A stretch of DNA of 64,000 nt from Rariloculus sp965263005 (GTDB lineage Bacteria; Pseudomonadota; Gammaproteobacteria; Steroidobacterales; Rariloculaceae). The number at the start of each line of letters is the position of its first letter. Position 1 is the stretch's first letter. Made by a program: the position numbers and the translations under genes. The notes beneath the pieces are model-generated. The model was given only the letters and a program-made list of their open reading frames with translations, was not told the origin of the DNA and made no database searches. Of the stretch, positions 1-7,866 are shown piece by piece. Location: NCBI RefSeq assembly GCF_965263005.1, contig NZ_OZ253579.1, forward strand, positions 3,100,001 through 3,164,000. Reading direction: 5' to 3'.

Positions 1-449
1 CTGACGGTCACGTCGGCGTTCACGAATAGGCCGCCGGGGCTGAGTGCCCGGTAAATCCTTTCATATATGGCGAGTTTGCGTTCCATGGTGGGAACGTGGT
101 GCAAGGTGAGGGAAGTGGCCACGGCGTCACATTCGGGGAGCAGAGCATCGAAAGAGCGCTGGCTCAAACGCGCACGGGTTCCAAACCGCTTGAGCCGGAT
201 ACGCGCCTTGTCCAGCATCTCCGGATCGATGTCGATGGCTTCCACACAACCAACGCGAGCATCTTCCAGCATGGCTTCGGCCAGGGCACCCGTTCCCGCC
301 CCGAGGTCAAGCACCAGGCTTGGGCGGATAGCGGCGATTTTGTCGGCGGCCCTGGTCAATCCTTCTTCGTAGCCTGGGATGAACTTGCGGATGCTCTCGT
401 CGTAGGCGTTGATCGCCAGGCGAAGATGGGTACGGACGGAGTGGCTCAT
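1..449 (-). CDS. Class I SAM-dependent methyltransferase (3' part outside the window)
   Basis: The reverse strand is open from an ATG at 449 to the window edge, giving 149 codons of a Rossmann-fold methyltransferase. About residue 48 is the SAM-binding glycine motif LDLGAGTGA, followed by the acidic motif AIDIDPEMLDKA and, further on, SLTLHHVP and LSPGGLFVNADV, which are typical of motifs II-IV of class I methyltransferases. The substrate cannot be told; small-molecule and tRNA methyltransferases share this core. The C-terminal third is missing because of the window limit, not a mutation. The other reading frames here lack such motifs. Confidence 0.8.
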   Translation of the reverse strand, partial: MSHSVRTHLRLAINAYDESIRKFIPGYEEGLTRAADKIAAIRPSLVLDLGAGTGALAEAMLEDARVGCVEAIDIDPEMLDKARIRLKRFGTRARLSQRSFDALLPECDAVATSLTLHHVPTMERKLAIYERIYRALSPGGLFVNADVTV

Positions 450-601
450 AGGATGATCGCGGGTCGATGGTTCATGGCCGCTCATCTGCAGAGCTACCTT
501 GCATCGTCAAGTGTAACCGCCCCGCGGTCCATCGTCGGCGAAGCCGCTCCTCCACGGACTTGCCAGCACGTCGATTCGCCGATGACTTTGTAATCGCTCT
601 G

Positions 602-1981
602 TCAGCGTTCGGCCGGCGTCGGTCCGAGGACGGCGTCCGCAACCCGGATGATCGCGGCGAGGCTCCGCTCCACGTCATCGTCGGTGGTGGCCCACGACGA
701 GACGCTGATGCGCATCGCGGCCCGGCCGTTCCATCGGGTCCCCCCGCACCAGCAGGTCCCTTCGCGCTGCACGCCACGGATCACTTCCGTAGTCGCCCTA
801 TCGTCGCCGAATGCGACGAGCACCTGGTTCAGCACCACGTCGTTGAGGATCTCGCAGCCGGCGTCGAGCAGTCCGGCCGCAAAGCGCCGCGCCTGACGGC
901 AGTTGCGCTCGACCAACTCCTTGATGCCGTCGCGGCCCAGCGATGCGATCGCCGCCCAGATCTCGACGCCGCGCATGCGGCGGCTGGCCTCCGGTGTGAA
1001 TTGGAACGGCTCCCGGTTCTCCTGGGCGGGGAAATAGTCCGCCTGCACCGCCATCGCACCGCGTAACGCACCGGCGTCGCGCACGATGGCGAGGCCGCTG
1101 TCGTACGGCACGTTGAGCCACTTGTGCGCATCGACCGCCCAAGAGTCGGCAGCGTCGATGCCCTGCGCCAGATCCGCGAACCTCGCAGACGCTCTCGCCC
1201 AGAGGCCGAAGGCACCGTCCACGTGGACCCAGACATCGCTGGCGCGCACCGCGTCGCACACCGCGCCCACAGGATCGAACGCCCCGGTGTTCACGTTTCC
1301 GGCCTGGGTGCAGACGATCACGGGGCCGTCCAGGTCGGGAAGCGCATCCACGCGCATGCGACCCTGATCGTCGGCCGGAACTCGGACCACCCGATCTCTC
1401 CCGAGCCCGAGCATGCCCAGCGCCTTGAACAGCGTGGCATGTGCCTGCTCCCCCACCACCACGGTGATCTCCGGGGCCGCGTGGAGCCCGTGCCGATCGG
1501 CGTCGTGGCCGTGCGCGAGCAGGATGGCGCGCCGGGCGGCGGCGAGCGCGGTGAAGTTTGCCATCGTCGCGCCCGTGACGAACGCGGTCCCCGCATCCGC
1601 CGGCAGGTCGAGCGCCTCAAGCACCCACCGCATCGCGACCCGCTCGATCGCGGCGCCGACCGGCGAACTCGCTTCGCTGAAGGCGTTCTGGTCCCACGCC
1701 GCCGCGAGCCAGCTCGCGGCCAGTGATGCCGGCAGGGTTCCTCCGGTCACGAAGCCGAAGTAACGGGGTCCGGCGCTCGCAACCACGCCCTGCACCCCGG
1801 TCTCGTCGAGCCGGGAGAGAATCTCGGAAGCAGGCAGTCCCTTCTTCGGCAGCGCGCCGCCCAGCGCCGGCACCAGCTCGTCCGCCTCGTGCGACGCGGC
1901 CACACGGCGCTCGGGGAGCGATTCCATAAACCGCGCCGCGCGCTGGAACGTCTCGTCCAACAGCTCTCGCATGTCGTTCAT
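602..1981 (-). CDS. PLP-dependent group II amino-acid decarboxylase family protein
   Basis: 459 residues. The PLP lysine lies in DAHKWLNVPYDSG (about Lys287), and the aspartate that pairs with the pyridine nitrogen is in VHVDGAFG (about Asp255), both diagnostic of the aromatic-L-amino-acid/glutamate decarboxylase family (Pfam Pyridoxal_deC). The family decarboxylates aromatic or acidic amino acids or cysteine sulfinate; the substrate is not evident. I chose the ATG at 1981 because a purine-rich GGGAGCAG lies just upstream; the reading frame extends 16 codons further to 2029 without a better signal. It stands alone between a methyltransferase and a HicAB module, so no pathway is implied by neighbours. 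Confidence 0.88.
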   Translation of the reverse strand: MNDMRELLDETFQRAARFMESLPERRVAASHEADELVPALGGALPKKGLPASEILSRLDETGVQGVVASAGPRYFGFVTGGTLPASLAASWLAAAWDQNAFSEASSPVGAAIERVAMRWVLEALDLPADAGTAFVTGATMANFTALAAARRAILLAHGHDADRHGLHAAPEITVVVGEQAHATLFKALGMLGLGRDRVVRVPADDQGRMRVDALPDLDGPVIVCTQAGNVNTGAFDPVGAVCDAVRASDVWVHVDGAFGLWARASARFADLAQGIDAADSWAVDAHKWLNVPYDSGLAIVRDAGALRGAMAVQADYFPAQENREPFQFTPEASRRMRGVEIWAAIASLGRDGIKELVERNCRQARRFAAGLLDAGCEILNDVVLNQVLVAFGDDRATTEVIRGVQREGTCWCGGTRWNGRAAMRISVSSWATTDDDVERSLAAIIRVADAVLGPTPAER

Positions 1982-2086
1982 GCTGCATCTGCTCCCAGTG
2001 TGCGTGGACTGATGGTATCCCTCCGGCACTGGCCGCAGGCTACTTCGGAACAGGCATTTGCAGCGTTCCCAATATCCGTGAACGGA

Positions 2087-2524
<438 letters not shown>

Positions 2525-2563
2525 GCATTCGTTCCTCAGGGGACATTTCTGTCGTACCGTCCC

Positions 2564-2776
2564 CTAGAAATCGTCCCTGTCGATCCCAAGGTCGGCGAGC
2601 ATTTTGGTGAGGAGCCCCTTGCCGATCTGCTTCTTTCGGTCCTTGACGGTCGTTCTGCGATCGCCCGCATAGAGCGTTCCATGCGAGCCGGGTCCTTCGG
2701 AAGCCACGAAGCGTACCCCCAGATTCCGGCGCCTTGCCCATTTGCGAACCCTCGCGATGAACTGCCGCCCGTTCAT
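2564..2776 (-). CDS. hicA: HicA-family mRNA interferase toxin
   Basis: 70 residues, short and basic (WARRRNLG, DRRTTVKDRKKQIGKGLL), with the dsRNA-binding-like HicA layout. The segment GPGSHGTLY occupies the place of the catalytic GSH-x motif (His), and the C-terminal helix KGLLTKMLADLGI matches the usual end of HicA proteins. I use the ATG at 2776; a GTG three codons upstream is possible. Gene order toxin then antitoxin is normal for HicAB. Family members cleave translated mRNAs and tmRNA. Confidence 0.78.
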   Translation of the reverse strand: MNGRQFIARVRKWARRRNLGVRFVASEGPGSHGTLYAGDRRTTVKDRKKQIGKGLLTKMLADLGIDRDDF

Positions 2777-3112
2777 GTTCGTCACACGGTAAGCCGACGG
2801 CTGCTTCCGTCAAGGATAAATGCGTACATTTTTGAGCGCAACAATCCATTCCCGACGACTGCTTGCGCCGGATGCGATTCCGCCCCTCCGCCTGCCGCCC
2901 AGGCAGCGCGGCACCGGCGTCGCCAGCCAATGCGTCCCGCGCACCGGACAACGAGACCTCGGTCAGGAGCGAGGCCGCCGTTGCGGGCTCGACGCTCGCG
3001 CCCTGGGTGGCCAACCGAGACGCTAAAGCCAAGTTCGAGGCTAAGGTACAAGCCGGTAGCTTCTAGATCATTGCCCAAGCGCACGCGGTGGCCGCGGCTG
3101 CGGTCGTGCCGC
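2777..3112. other. Gene-free stretch between hicAB and the PIN toxin
   Basis: About 336 bases with no reading frame that shows a recognisable domain on either strand. It should contain the hicAB promoter close to 2777 on the reverse strand. A plus-strand frame ending at 3066 is open but has no start signal or motif I trust. Confidence 0.5.
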
Positions 3113-3538
3113 TCATGCCGCCGCCCAGGGATCAACGACCTCGATGTCGATGTCCTCGAAGTCCCGCACGTTGCGCGTCGCTACCGCCATGTTGCGGGAA
3201 TGGGCGATCGCCGCGATCTGGCAGTCGGCCGGTGTGACGGGGCGGCCGGCTGAACGCCGCATGGCAGCAATGTCCGCGTACGAGCGCGCCGCCTCGGTGT
3301 CGAACGGCAGCACCCGGTTCTCGAAAGCGTCGTGCAGCATCCTCTCGATATCAGAGACCAGCGATTCCCGGCGTCGGCCCGTCGGCAGGATGGCGGCGCC
3401 GTAACGCAACTCCGCTTCGCCGACCGCCGAGAAGAACAGGTCTTCGAGAGGATGGCCGGCGGCCCACGCCTCAACAGCCGTATCGGGGGACTTGCGAATC
3501 AGTTCGGACATCACATTGGTGTCCAGCAGCACGGTCAT
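3113..3538 (-). CDS. PIN-domain ribonuclease toxin, VapC/FitB type
   Basis: 141 residues. The first acidic residue is in VLLDTNVMSEL, the conserved glutamate in SAVGEAELRYG, and the C-terminal acidic cluster in TPADCQIAAIA...NVRDFEDIDIEVVDPW. These are the Asp/Glu ligands of the Mg-dependent PIN nuclease. The ending RDFEDIDIEVVDPW is typical of the FitB subgroup. It lies directly after a ribbon-helix-helix antitoxin, so the pair is a complete type II module. VapC/FitB toxins cut tRNA or rRNA; the target here is unknown. Confidence 0.88.
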   Translation of the reverse strand: MTVLLDTNVMSELIRKSPDTAVEAWAAGHPLEDLFFSAVGEAELRYGAAILPTGRRRESLVSDIERMLHDAFENRVLPFDTEAARSYADIAAMRRSAGRPVTPADCQIAAIAHSRNMAVATRNVRDFEDIDIEVVDPWAAA

Positions 3539-3547
3539 GGGCTAGGC

Positions 3548-3790
3548 TCAATCGAAGGAGGGCGGCTCGCGCCCGGGCTCGCGCGGCGGCAACTCCAGGT
3601 CCACGCCGTTTGCCGGCCCGAAATGCGAGCGAATGATGCTCGCGAGGTTCCGCGAACTCGGCTTGGGCACGACGGCATCGCGCAGGATCACCCGCGCTTC
3701 CTCTTCCATGGAGCGGTGGTGTTCCGCGGCACGTACCCGCAGCCGGGTTTTCACCTCGTCGTCGAGGTTACGGATCGTGATGCTCGCCAT
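3548..3790 (-). CDS. FitA-like ribbon-helix-helix antitoxin
   Basis: 80 residues. MASITIRNLDDEVKTRLRVRAAEHHRSMEEEAR is the classical Arc/FitA ribbon-helix-helix N-terminus; the C-terminal tail (PPREPGREPPSFD) is the disordered toxin-wrapping part. The ATG at 3790 is chosen because the RHH motif begins there; the frame is open 18 codons further upstream without conserved sequence. It precedes the PIN toxin by 9 bases on the same strand. Confidence 0.85.
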   Translation of the reverse strand: MASITIRNLDDEVKTRLRVRAAEHHRSMEEEARVILRDAVVPKPSSRNLASIIRSHFGPANGVDLELPPREPGREPPSFD

Positions 3791-3926
3791 GGTTACGTTC
3801 TCGGTTCGTTCGGGAACCCAATCTACGTAATGATTGCGATGCAATCAACTGCCGCGGTTGTCACTACGGGCTGCCGGCAGGTCGCGCGTCGTCTGCCGTG
3901 TGGCGCGCTCACGCCGGGCGTTCGCT

Positions 3927-6170
3927 TCAAAGAAGGATCGCGGTCCGACGCGTTCGAGGACCCGGCTCAACGGCACCTATCACGGCAGTGCGTTCATAAC
4001 CGAGCGCCTTGAGCGACCGGATGCAGCTATCGGCTGCCGCGGTCGGGACCGCCGCGAGCAGTCCGCCGGCCGTCTGTGGATCGAACAGCAGCGGATAGTG
4101 CGGGTGAGACGCAAGCTCCTGTGCGACATCGGCTCGCCGCGCCGCGCGTTTGTTTTGCGGCTGCAGGCTCGACGCAAAGCCATCGCGCATTGACTCGATC
4201 GCTCCGTCGAGCACCGGAAGCGCGTCGGCGTCGATACGTACGGTCACCCTGTCGTCGCCGATCATTTCGAGCAGATGCCCGAAGAGGCCGAAGCCCGTGA
4301 CATCGGTGCAGGCGCGCGCGCCGTGCGCGTGCAGGCACGCCGCCGCTGCGGAATTCGATTGCAGCATCGATTCGAGTGCGGCGTCTATCCAAGCGCCCCT
4401 CGCCCTGGAGCGCATGTCGGCAGCGAAGATCGCACCCGTGCCGACGGCCTTGGTCAGGATCAGCACGTCGCCCGCCCGCATGCCCCGCTTGAGCAGCGCC
4501 GCGTCGCGATCGATCAAACCCGTGACCGAAAAACCCAGGCTCAGCTCCGCACCCTCGCTCGTATGACCGCCGACGAGCGCGGCGCCCTCGGCCGCGAAAA
4601 CCTGCAACGCGCCCGCGAGCATCTGCCTGAGCTCGTCGGCGAGCTTGTTCTCGGGCCAGACCGGCAGCGTAACGATCGTCATCGCGGTCTGCGCCTCGGC
4701 TCCGATCGCAAACAGATCGTTGAGGCAGTGATTGGCCGTGATCCGCCCGAACAGGTACGGATCTTCGATCATCGGCCGGAACGCATCGACCGACAGCACC
4801 GAGAGCTTGCCTGCCGGCACCGAGATGAGAGCCGCATCGTCGGGCGCGTCGAGCCCGACGACGACATCCGCGCGCCGGACGGGCTCTAAGCCGGCAAGTG
4901 CCGCCTGCAACGTCTCGGCGCCGACCTTCGCGCCACAGCCGCCGCAGCGCATGCCGTCGTGCCCTTCGGCACGGGCCGGATCCTCGCCGAGCGCCCCCGG
5001 TATTTCTCCGGGCGGCGCGTCGCTCATTGCCGGCAAGTGCCGGTAGCGGTCCATGAATCGCCGGTCGATCCAGTCCTTCCATCGCCACACCCAATGCCCT
5101 TCGGCCGACCAGTTGCCGCGCGAAGCAACCGCATACGGTTCGCCCGTGCCGATCAGGCTCAGGAACTCGCGCTGCGGGCGGTAGGTGGCCAGCCGCTGTC
5201 CGAGTAAGGCGCTGCGCAAGTTGCGGGCAAGCGGACGGCCCTGGCGGACCGCGAACACGCCGGACTTCGGCCGCGGATCGTCGCGCATCGCCGCGGCGTC
5301 GCCCGCGCCGAAGACTCCGGGGTGCGACATCGACTGCAGAAACGCATCGACAAGCAGAAAGCCCTCGTCGTCGACGGCGAAACCTGACGCCGCGAGCCAG
5401 GGCGGCGCTGCCGCGTTCGTAACCCAGAGAACCTCGTCAAACGCGAGCTCGTCGCCGGCCTTCGTCCGCAACCAGCCCGGACGCGCATCGACAACGCGGC
5501 TGTCCGTGTGCACGGCTATCCCCCGCTCGGACATGATGCGCCTGAAGCGCGCGCGCACGCCCGGATTGTGCGTCATCAGGATCTCCGTCTCGTCGGTCAG
5601 CAAATCGACGCTCGACTTCACGTCGAGCGCGCTCAGCCAGTGCTGGACCGAGAGGCTCAGCTCGACGCCGCCCGCACCGCCGCCGACGACGGCGATCCGC
5701 GCCGTCGCCTCGCGCTGACTCAGGCGCTCGAGCAGCGCCTCCCAGCGCCCGAGGAAGCGGTCGATCGGCTTGACGGGAACAACAGCATCGGCCGTGTCGT
5801 CGCCGGCAAGCAACGACGGGGTCGAGCCGCAGTTGATCGACAATACGTCATAAGCGATCGGCGGACGGTCGGCGCACATGATCGTCTTGTTGCCTGCATC
5901 GACACCGACGACCTCGGCGCCGATAAATCGCGCACCGGCGAAGCGGCACAGCGGCACAAGATCGATATGAGCTTCGTCGACGGAATAGCGGCCGGCGATC
6001 AAGCCCGGCAGCATGCCCGAATACGGCGTCCGGCTATTGCGGCTGACGAGCGTGACGCGCGCGCCGGGCAGCGGCCGCATGCCAAACGCCTTGACCACCG
6101 CCACATGGCTGTGCCCGCCACCGACGAGAACCAGATCCTTGAGCACGGGCGGGTTGCGCATGACGGACAC
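3927..6170 (-). CDS. selD: Fused FAD-dependent NDH-2-like oxidoreductase and selenide, water dikinase (SelD)
   Basis: 747 residues in two parts. Residues about 1-380 are a pyridine-nucleotide disulfide-type oxidoreductase: FAD site LVLVGGGHSHVAVV near the start and NAD site IAVVGGGAGGVELS in the middle, with GVFGAGDAA late. Residues about 400-747 are SelD: catalytic Cys/Lys in CGGCGAKVG, the metal/ATP loops GLDAPDDAA and VGGHTSEGAE, and TDVTGFGLFGHL. SelD makes selenophosphate from selenide and ATP for selenocysteine or 2-selenouridine synthesis. Such fusions are known in bacteria, where the flavin domain is presumed to supply reduced selenium. No selA, selB or mnmH is in the window. The IS1595-family transposon lies 38 bases upstream of the start. 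Confidence 0.93.
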   Translation of the reverse strand: MSVMRNPPVLKDLVLVGGGHSHVAVVKAFGMRPLPGARVTLVSRNSRTPYSGMLPGLIAGRYSVDEAHIDLVPLCRFAGARFIGAEVVGVDAGNKTIMCADRPPIAYDVLSINCGSTPSLLAGDDTADAVVPVKPIDRFLGRWEALLERLSQREATARIAVVGGGAGGVELSLSVQHWLSALDVKSSVDLLTDETEILMTHNPGVRARFRRIMSERGIAVHTDSRVVDARPGWLRTKAGDELAFDEVLWVTNAAAPPWLAASGFAVDDEGFLLVDAFLQSMSHPGVFGAGDAAAMRDDPRPKSGVFAVRQGRPLARNLRSALLGQRLATYRPQREFLSLIGTGEPYAVASRGNWSAEGHWVWRWKDWIDRRFMDRYRHLPAMSDAPPGEIPGALGEDPARAEGHDGMRCGGCGAKVGAETLQAALAGLEPVRRADVVVGLDAPDDAALISVPAGKLSVLSVDAFRPMIEDPYLFGRITANHCLNDLFAIGAEAQTAMTIVTLPVWPENKLADELRQMLAGALQVFAAEGAALVGGHTSEGAELSLGFSVTGLIDRDAALLKRGMRAGDVLILTKAVGTGAIFAADMRSRARGAWIDAALESMLQSNSAAAACLHAHGARACTDVTGFGLFGHLLEMIGDDRVTVRIDADALPVLDGAIESMRDGFASSLQPQNKRAARRADVAQELASHPHYPLLFDPQTAGGLLAAVPTAAADSCIRSLKALGYERTAVIGAVEPGPRTRRTAILL

Positions 6171-6208
6171 GATCGTTCGTTGCCTGGGAACCGAGATAGT
6201 ATTTGATT

Positions 6209-6235
6209 GGGGATTATATACCTAAGTGCCGAAAG
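6209..6235 (+). repeat. Left terminal inverted repeat of the IS1595-family element
   Basis: It begins GGGGATTATATAC and continues TAAGTGCCGAA, differing from the right end at 2 of 27 positions. The target duplication ATTTGATT directly precedes it (6201-6208). Confidence 0.93.
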
Positions 6236-6259
6236 AGAAATGAGAGTGCTGGTAGGTGA

Positions 6260-6643
6260 ATGAAGAATTTAGGGTATAAGCCGGGAAGGGGTCCCGAGCA
6301 TGGATGCGAATTTTGCGATTCGTGCGGGGGCAAAAGGACTTATGAAAACCAAGTGGTAATGCCTCTTGGTCCGAGGGCCTACAGCATTGATTACTGCATT
6401 GCTCGGATCGTCGCCGCTCTAAACGCTGGCGGTGTTAAGACTTTGGTGAGTTGTTGCGGCCACGGAGGACCCAATCCGGGGGAAATAGTCCTAGAGGATG
6501 GGCGCATGCTCATTATTCGACATTGGTCGCGGGAAGGAGCAGGACCGATTACCCTTGATGACATGCCTCACAGCAATGATAGCAACCATCTGGATTCAGG
6601 CCCGGAATCTGGCGAGCAGCAGCCACAGCACCGTGGCAAGTAG
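6260..6643 (+). CDS. Cys-rich passenger protein with a CCGHGG motif, function unknown
   Basis: 127 residues. The N-terminus holds a Cys cluster (CEFCDSCGGK) and the middle a conserved-looking segment YCIARIVAALNAGGVKTLVSCCGHGG followed by a beta-rich piece GEIVLEDGRMLII. The cysteines and histidine suggest a bound metal, probably zinc; this is inference. Proteins with the 'alone-helix then CCGHG' layout occur in phages and mobile elements, to my recollection without known function. The last 25 residues (SNDSNHL...QHRGK) are polar and probably disordered. The sequence AGGTGA sits immediately upstream of the ATG. First gene inside the left end of the transposon. Confidence 0.65.
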   Translation: MKNLGYKPGRGPEHGCEFCDSCGGKRTYENQVVMPLGPRAYSIDYCIARIVAALNAGGVKTLVSCCGHGGPNPGEIVLEDGRMLIIRHWSREGAGPITLDDMPHSNDSNHLDSGPESGEQQPQHRGK

Positions 6644-6644
6644 C

Positions 6645-6788
6645 ATGCCAGTTCAAATCTCTACGGTTTTGCGGGTGTGGAAGTCTGGGGCAGGCATTGG
6701 GGGTCAACTCATGTACTTCATTGTATATGCCGTCATTCTTAACTCTGTTTACACAATAGTTGGGCATGGGACTAGTCCCTCTTGTTGA
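6645..6788 (+). CDS. Possible 47-residue single-TM protein
   Basis: An ATG at 6645 opens a frame of 47 codons with one hydrophobic segment (LMYFIVYAVILNSVYTIVG). It lacks a clear ribosome-binding site and may be chance. The following stretch, 6789-6979, shows no coding signal; it contains a GC hairpin with CGGG/CCCG arms near 6938-6958 of unknown role. Confidence 0.22.
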   Translation: MPVQISTVLRVWKSGAGIGGQLMYFIVYAVILNSVYTIVGHGTSPSC

Positions 6789-6979
6789 ATCGGACCAGCG
6801 AAACTACATGATGGTGTGTTCTATGTCAAGTACACCCCCTATATCTTGTGGTGTCTTATGCCATACGGGAATAAGGTGATCTGGTAGATAAGTAGTGGAT
6901 TTGACATGGAATGCCGCTGGTACTAAGGTACTAGATGCGGGAGTAGCCGACCCGCAGACTACGGTATTCGAAGGTGAAT

Positions 6980-7080
6980 TGGTGCCTAGAAAGGGATTCG
7001 AACCCTTACGGCAAGCAGGGTAAGCTGCTCATACCAGGGGCGTTCCAAGCCCCCGCGTCTACCAATTCCGCCACCTAGGC
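6980..7080 (-). tRNA. Atypical tRNA: leucine-type body with GGA (serine) anticodon
   Basis: Read on the reverse strand from 7080. Acceptor stem GCCTAGG pairs with TCTAGGC (one G-U), D-arm GCGGAATTGGTAGACGC, anticodon stem GGGGC/GCCCC with loop TTGGAAC (anticodon GGA), T-arm AAGGG-TTCGAAT-CCCTT, discriminator A73 and an encoded CCA at 6980-6982. The D-arm and A73 are those of bacterial tRNA-Leu, yet the anticodon reads serine codons UCC/UCU. The variable region is 29 nt (about 7022-7034 forms a hairpin AGCAG/CTGCT), longer than usual for bacterial type II tRNAs. It lies inside the transposon and is antisense to the cargo genes. Charging identity is uncertain. Confidence 0.85.
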
Positions 7081-7081
7081 T

Positions 7082-7114
7082 AGGCCCCATCTTAACAGGT
7101 GGGGCCTTTTTTCC
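7082..7114 (+). terminator. Rho-independent terminator
   Basis: GGCCCCA and TGGGGCC form a 7-bp GC-rich stem with a 10-base loop, followed by TTTTTT on the plus strand. It would stop plus-strand transcripts that run antisense through the tRNA gene. On the minus strand the same hairpin sits immediately upstream of the tRNA. Confidence 0.8.
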
Positions 7115-7336
7115 GGTGTTGACTTTCGCCCTCAATTCCAGTAACCATCCTCCCTGCAAACATCTTTCAGCGGTCCCGCGACGCCGGGTTACACGCTGAA
7201 TGACATAGCCTGATCCGGCAAAGGGTAGCTCCCCGAGCCTTGGCGAATAGGCGTGGACTTACCTCATAGCTGAGAGATGTTTGCAATGGCCCGGCACCTA
7301 TGGCCGGGGCGGATCGGCTATTGTGGGGGGAGTGCG

Positions 7337-7735
7337 ATGTTAAAGCATCTGAGTATTGTTGTTGTGGCACTATTTGCAATTGGTTGCGCGAGTATGCTGC
7401 CTGCCCCAGAGGATTTGGCCAACAGTTATTTGTGCGGTGCCTACGCCTCTTCATCCGGGGATCGTAGAGTTAACGTCTACAACGAAATTCAACGTCGAGG
7501 CTTGGTGCGCCCAGAACATTGGGAGACCATACACGCGAAGAAGATATCTGTGGGCATGTCTTTCTGCGAAATGCACGCTTCTTGGGGACTGGCACAAGAT
7601 GTAGATACTTACTCATCACAATTTGGAACGACTGAGGTCTTGACGTTTGGCAGAATGTACTTAGGCAGTTTGGGCTACACGTCCGGGAGCCGTGTTTACC
7701 TACGAAACGGGTATGTCACGTCTATATCTCAGTAA
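7337..7735 (+). CDS. Predicted outer-membrane lipoprotein (passenger)
   Basis: 132 residues. A type II signal peptide MLKHLSIVVVALFAIGC ends in a lipobox (AIGC), so the protein should be lipidated at Cys17. The mature part has RRGLVRPEHWETIHAKKISVGMSFCEMHASWG, reminiscent of small BamE/SmpA-like lipoproteins in which a 'x-I-x-x-G-M' turn is followed by a helix (G-M-S-F-C-E-M). Start at the ATG preceded by GGGGGGAG; the open frame extends 20 codons upstream without support. Function unknown; it is transposon cargo. Confidence 0.65.
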   Translation: MLKHLSIVVVALFAIGCASMLPAPEDLANSYLCGAYASSSGDRRVNVYNEIQRRGLVRPEHWETIHAKKISVGMSFCEMHASWGLAQDVDTYSSQFGTTEVLTFGRMYLGSLGYTSGSRVYLRNGYVTSISQ

Positions 7736-7810
7736 GCCGATACGATGCTTTCGAGTCTTATTGCCTACCAATATAGGCCCTACTGATCTTCAAAAAACGT
7801 CCCTAAACTA

Positions 7811-7839
7811 TTGCTTTCTTCGGCACTTTCTGATATACT
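7811..7839 (+). promoter_or_regulatory. Sigma-70-type promoter of the transposase gene, overlapping an IR-like motif
   Basis: TTGCTT (7811-7816), a 17-bp spacer and TATACT (7834-7839) lie 28 bases before the transposase ATG. The spacer contains TTCGGCACTT (7819-7828), identical to a 10-bp part of the right terminal repeat and followed by a similar TATA...TCC run, so transposase binding could repress its own promoter. Confidence 0.55.
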
Positions 7840-7866
7840 CCGAGGTATTGAAAGTGAGGAAAGAAG

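Noticed and set aside
6640..6680. Possible second tRNA T-loop (GTTCAAATC) in the transposon
   Set aside because: The flanking bases do not form a 5-bp T stem and no acceptor or anticodon arm follows.
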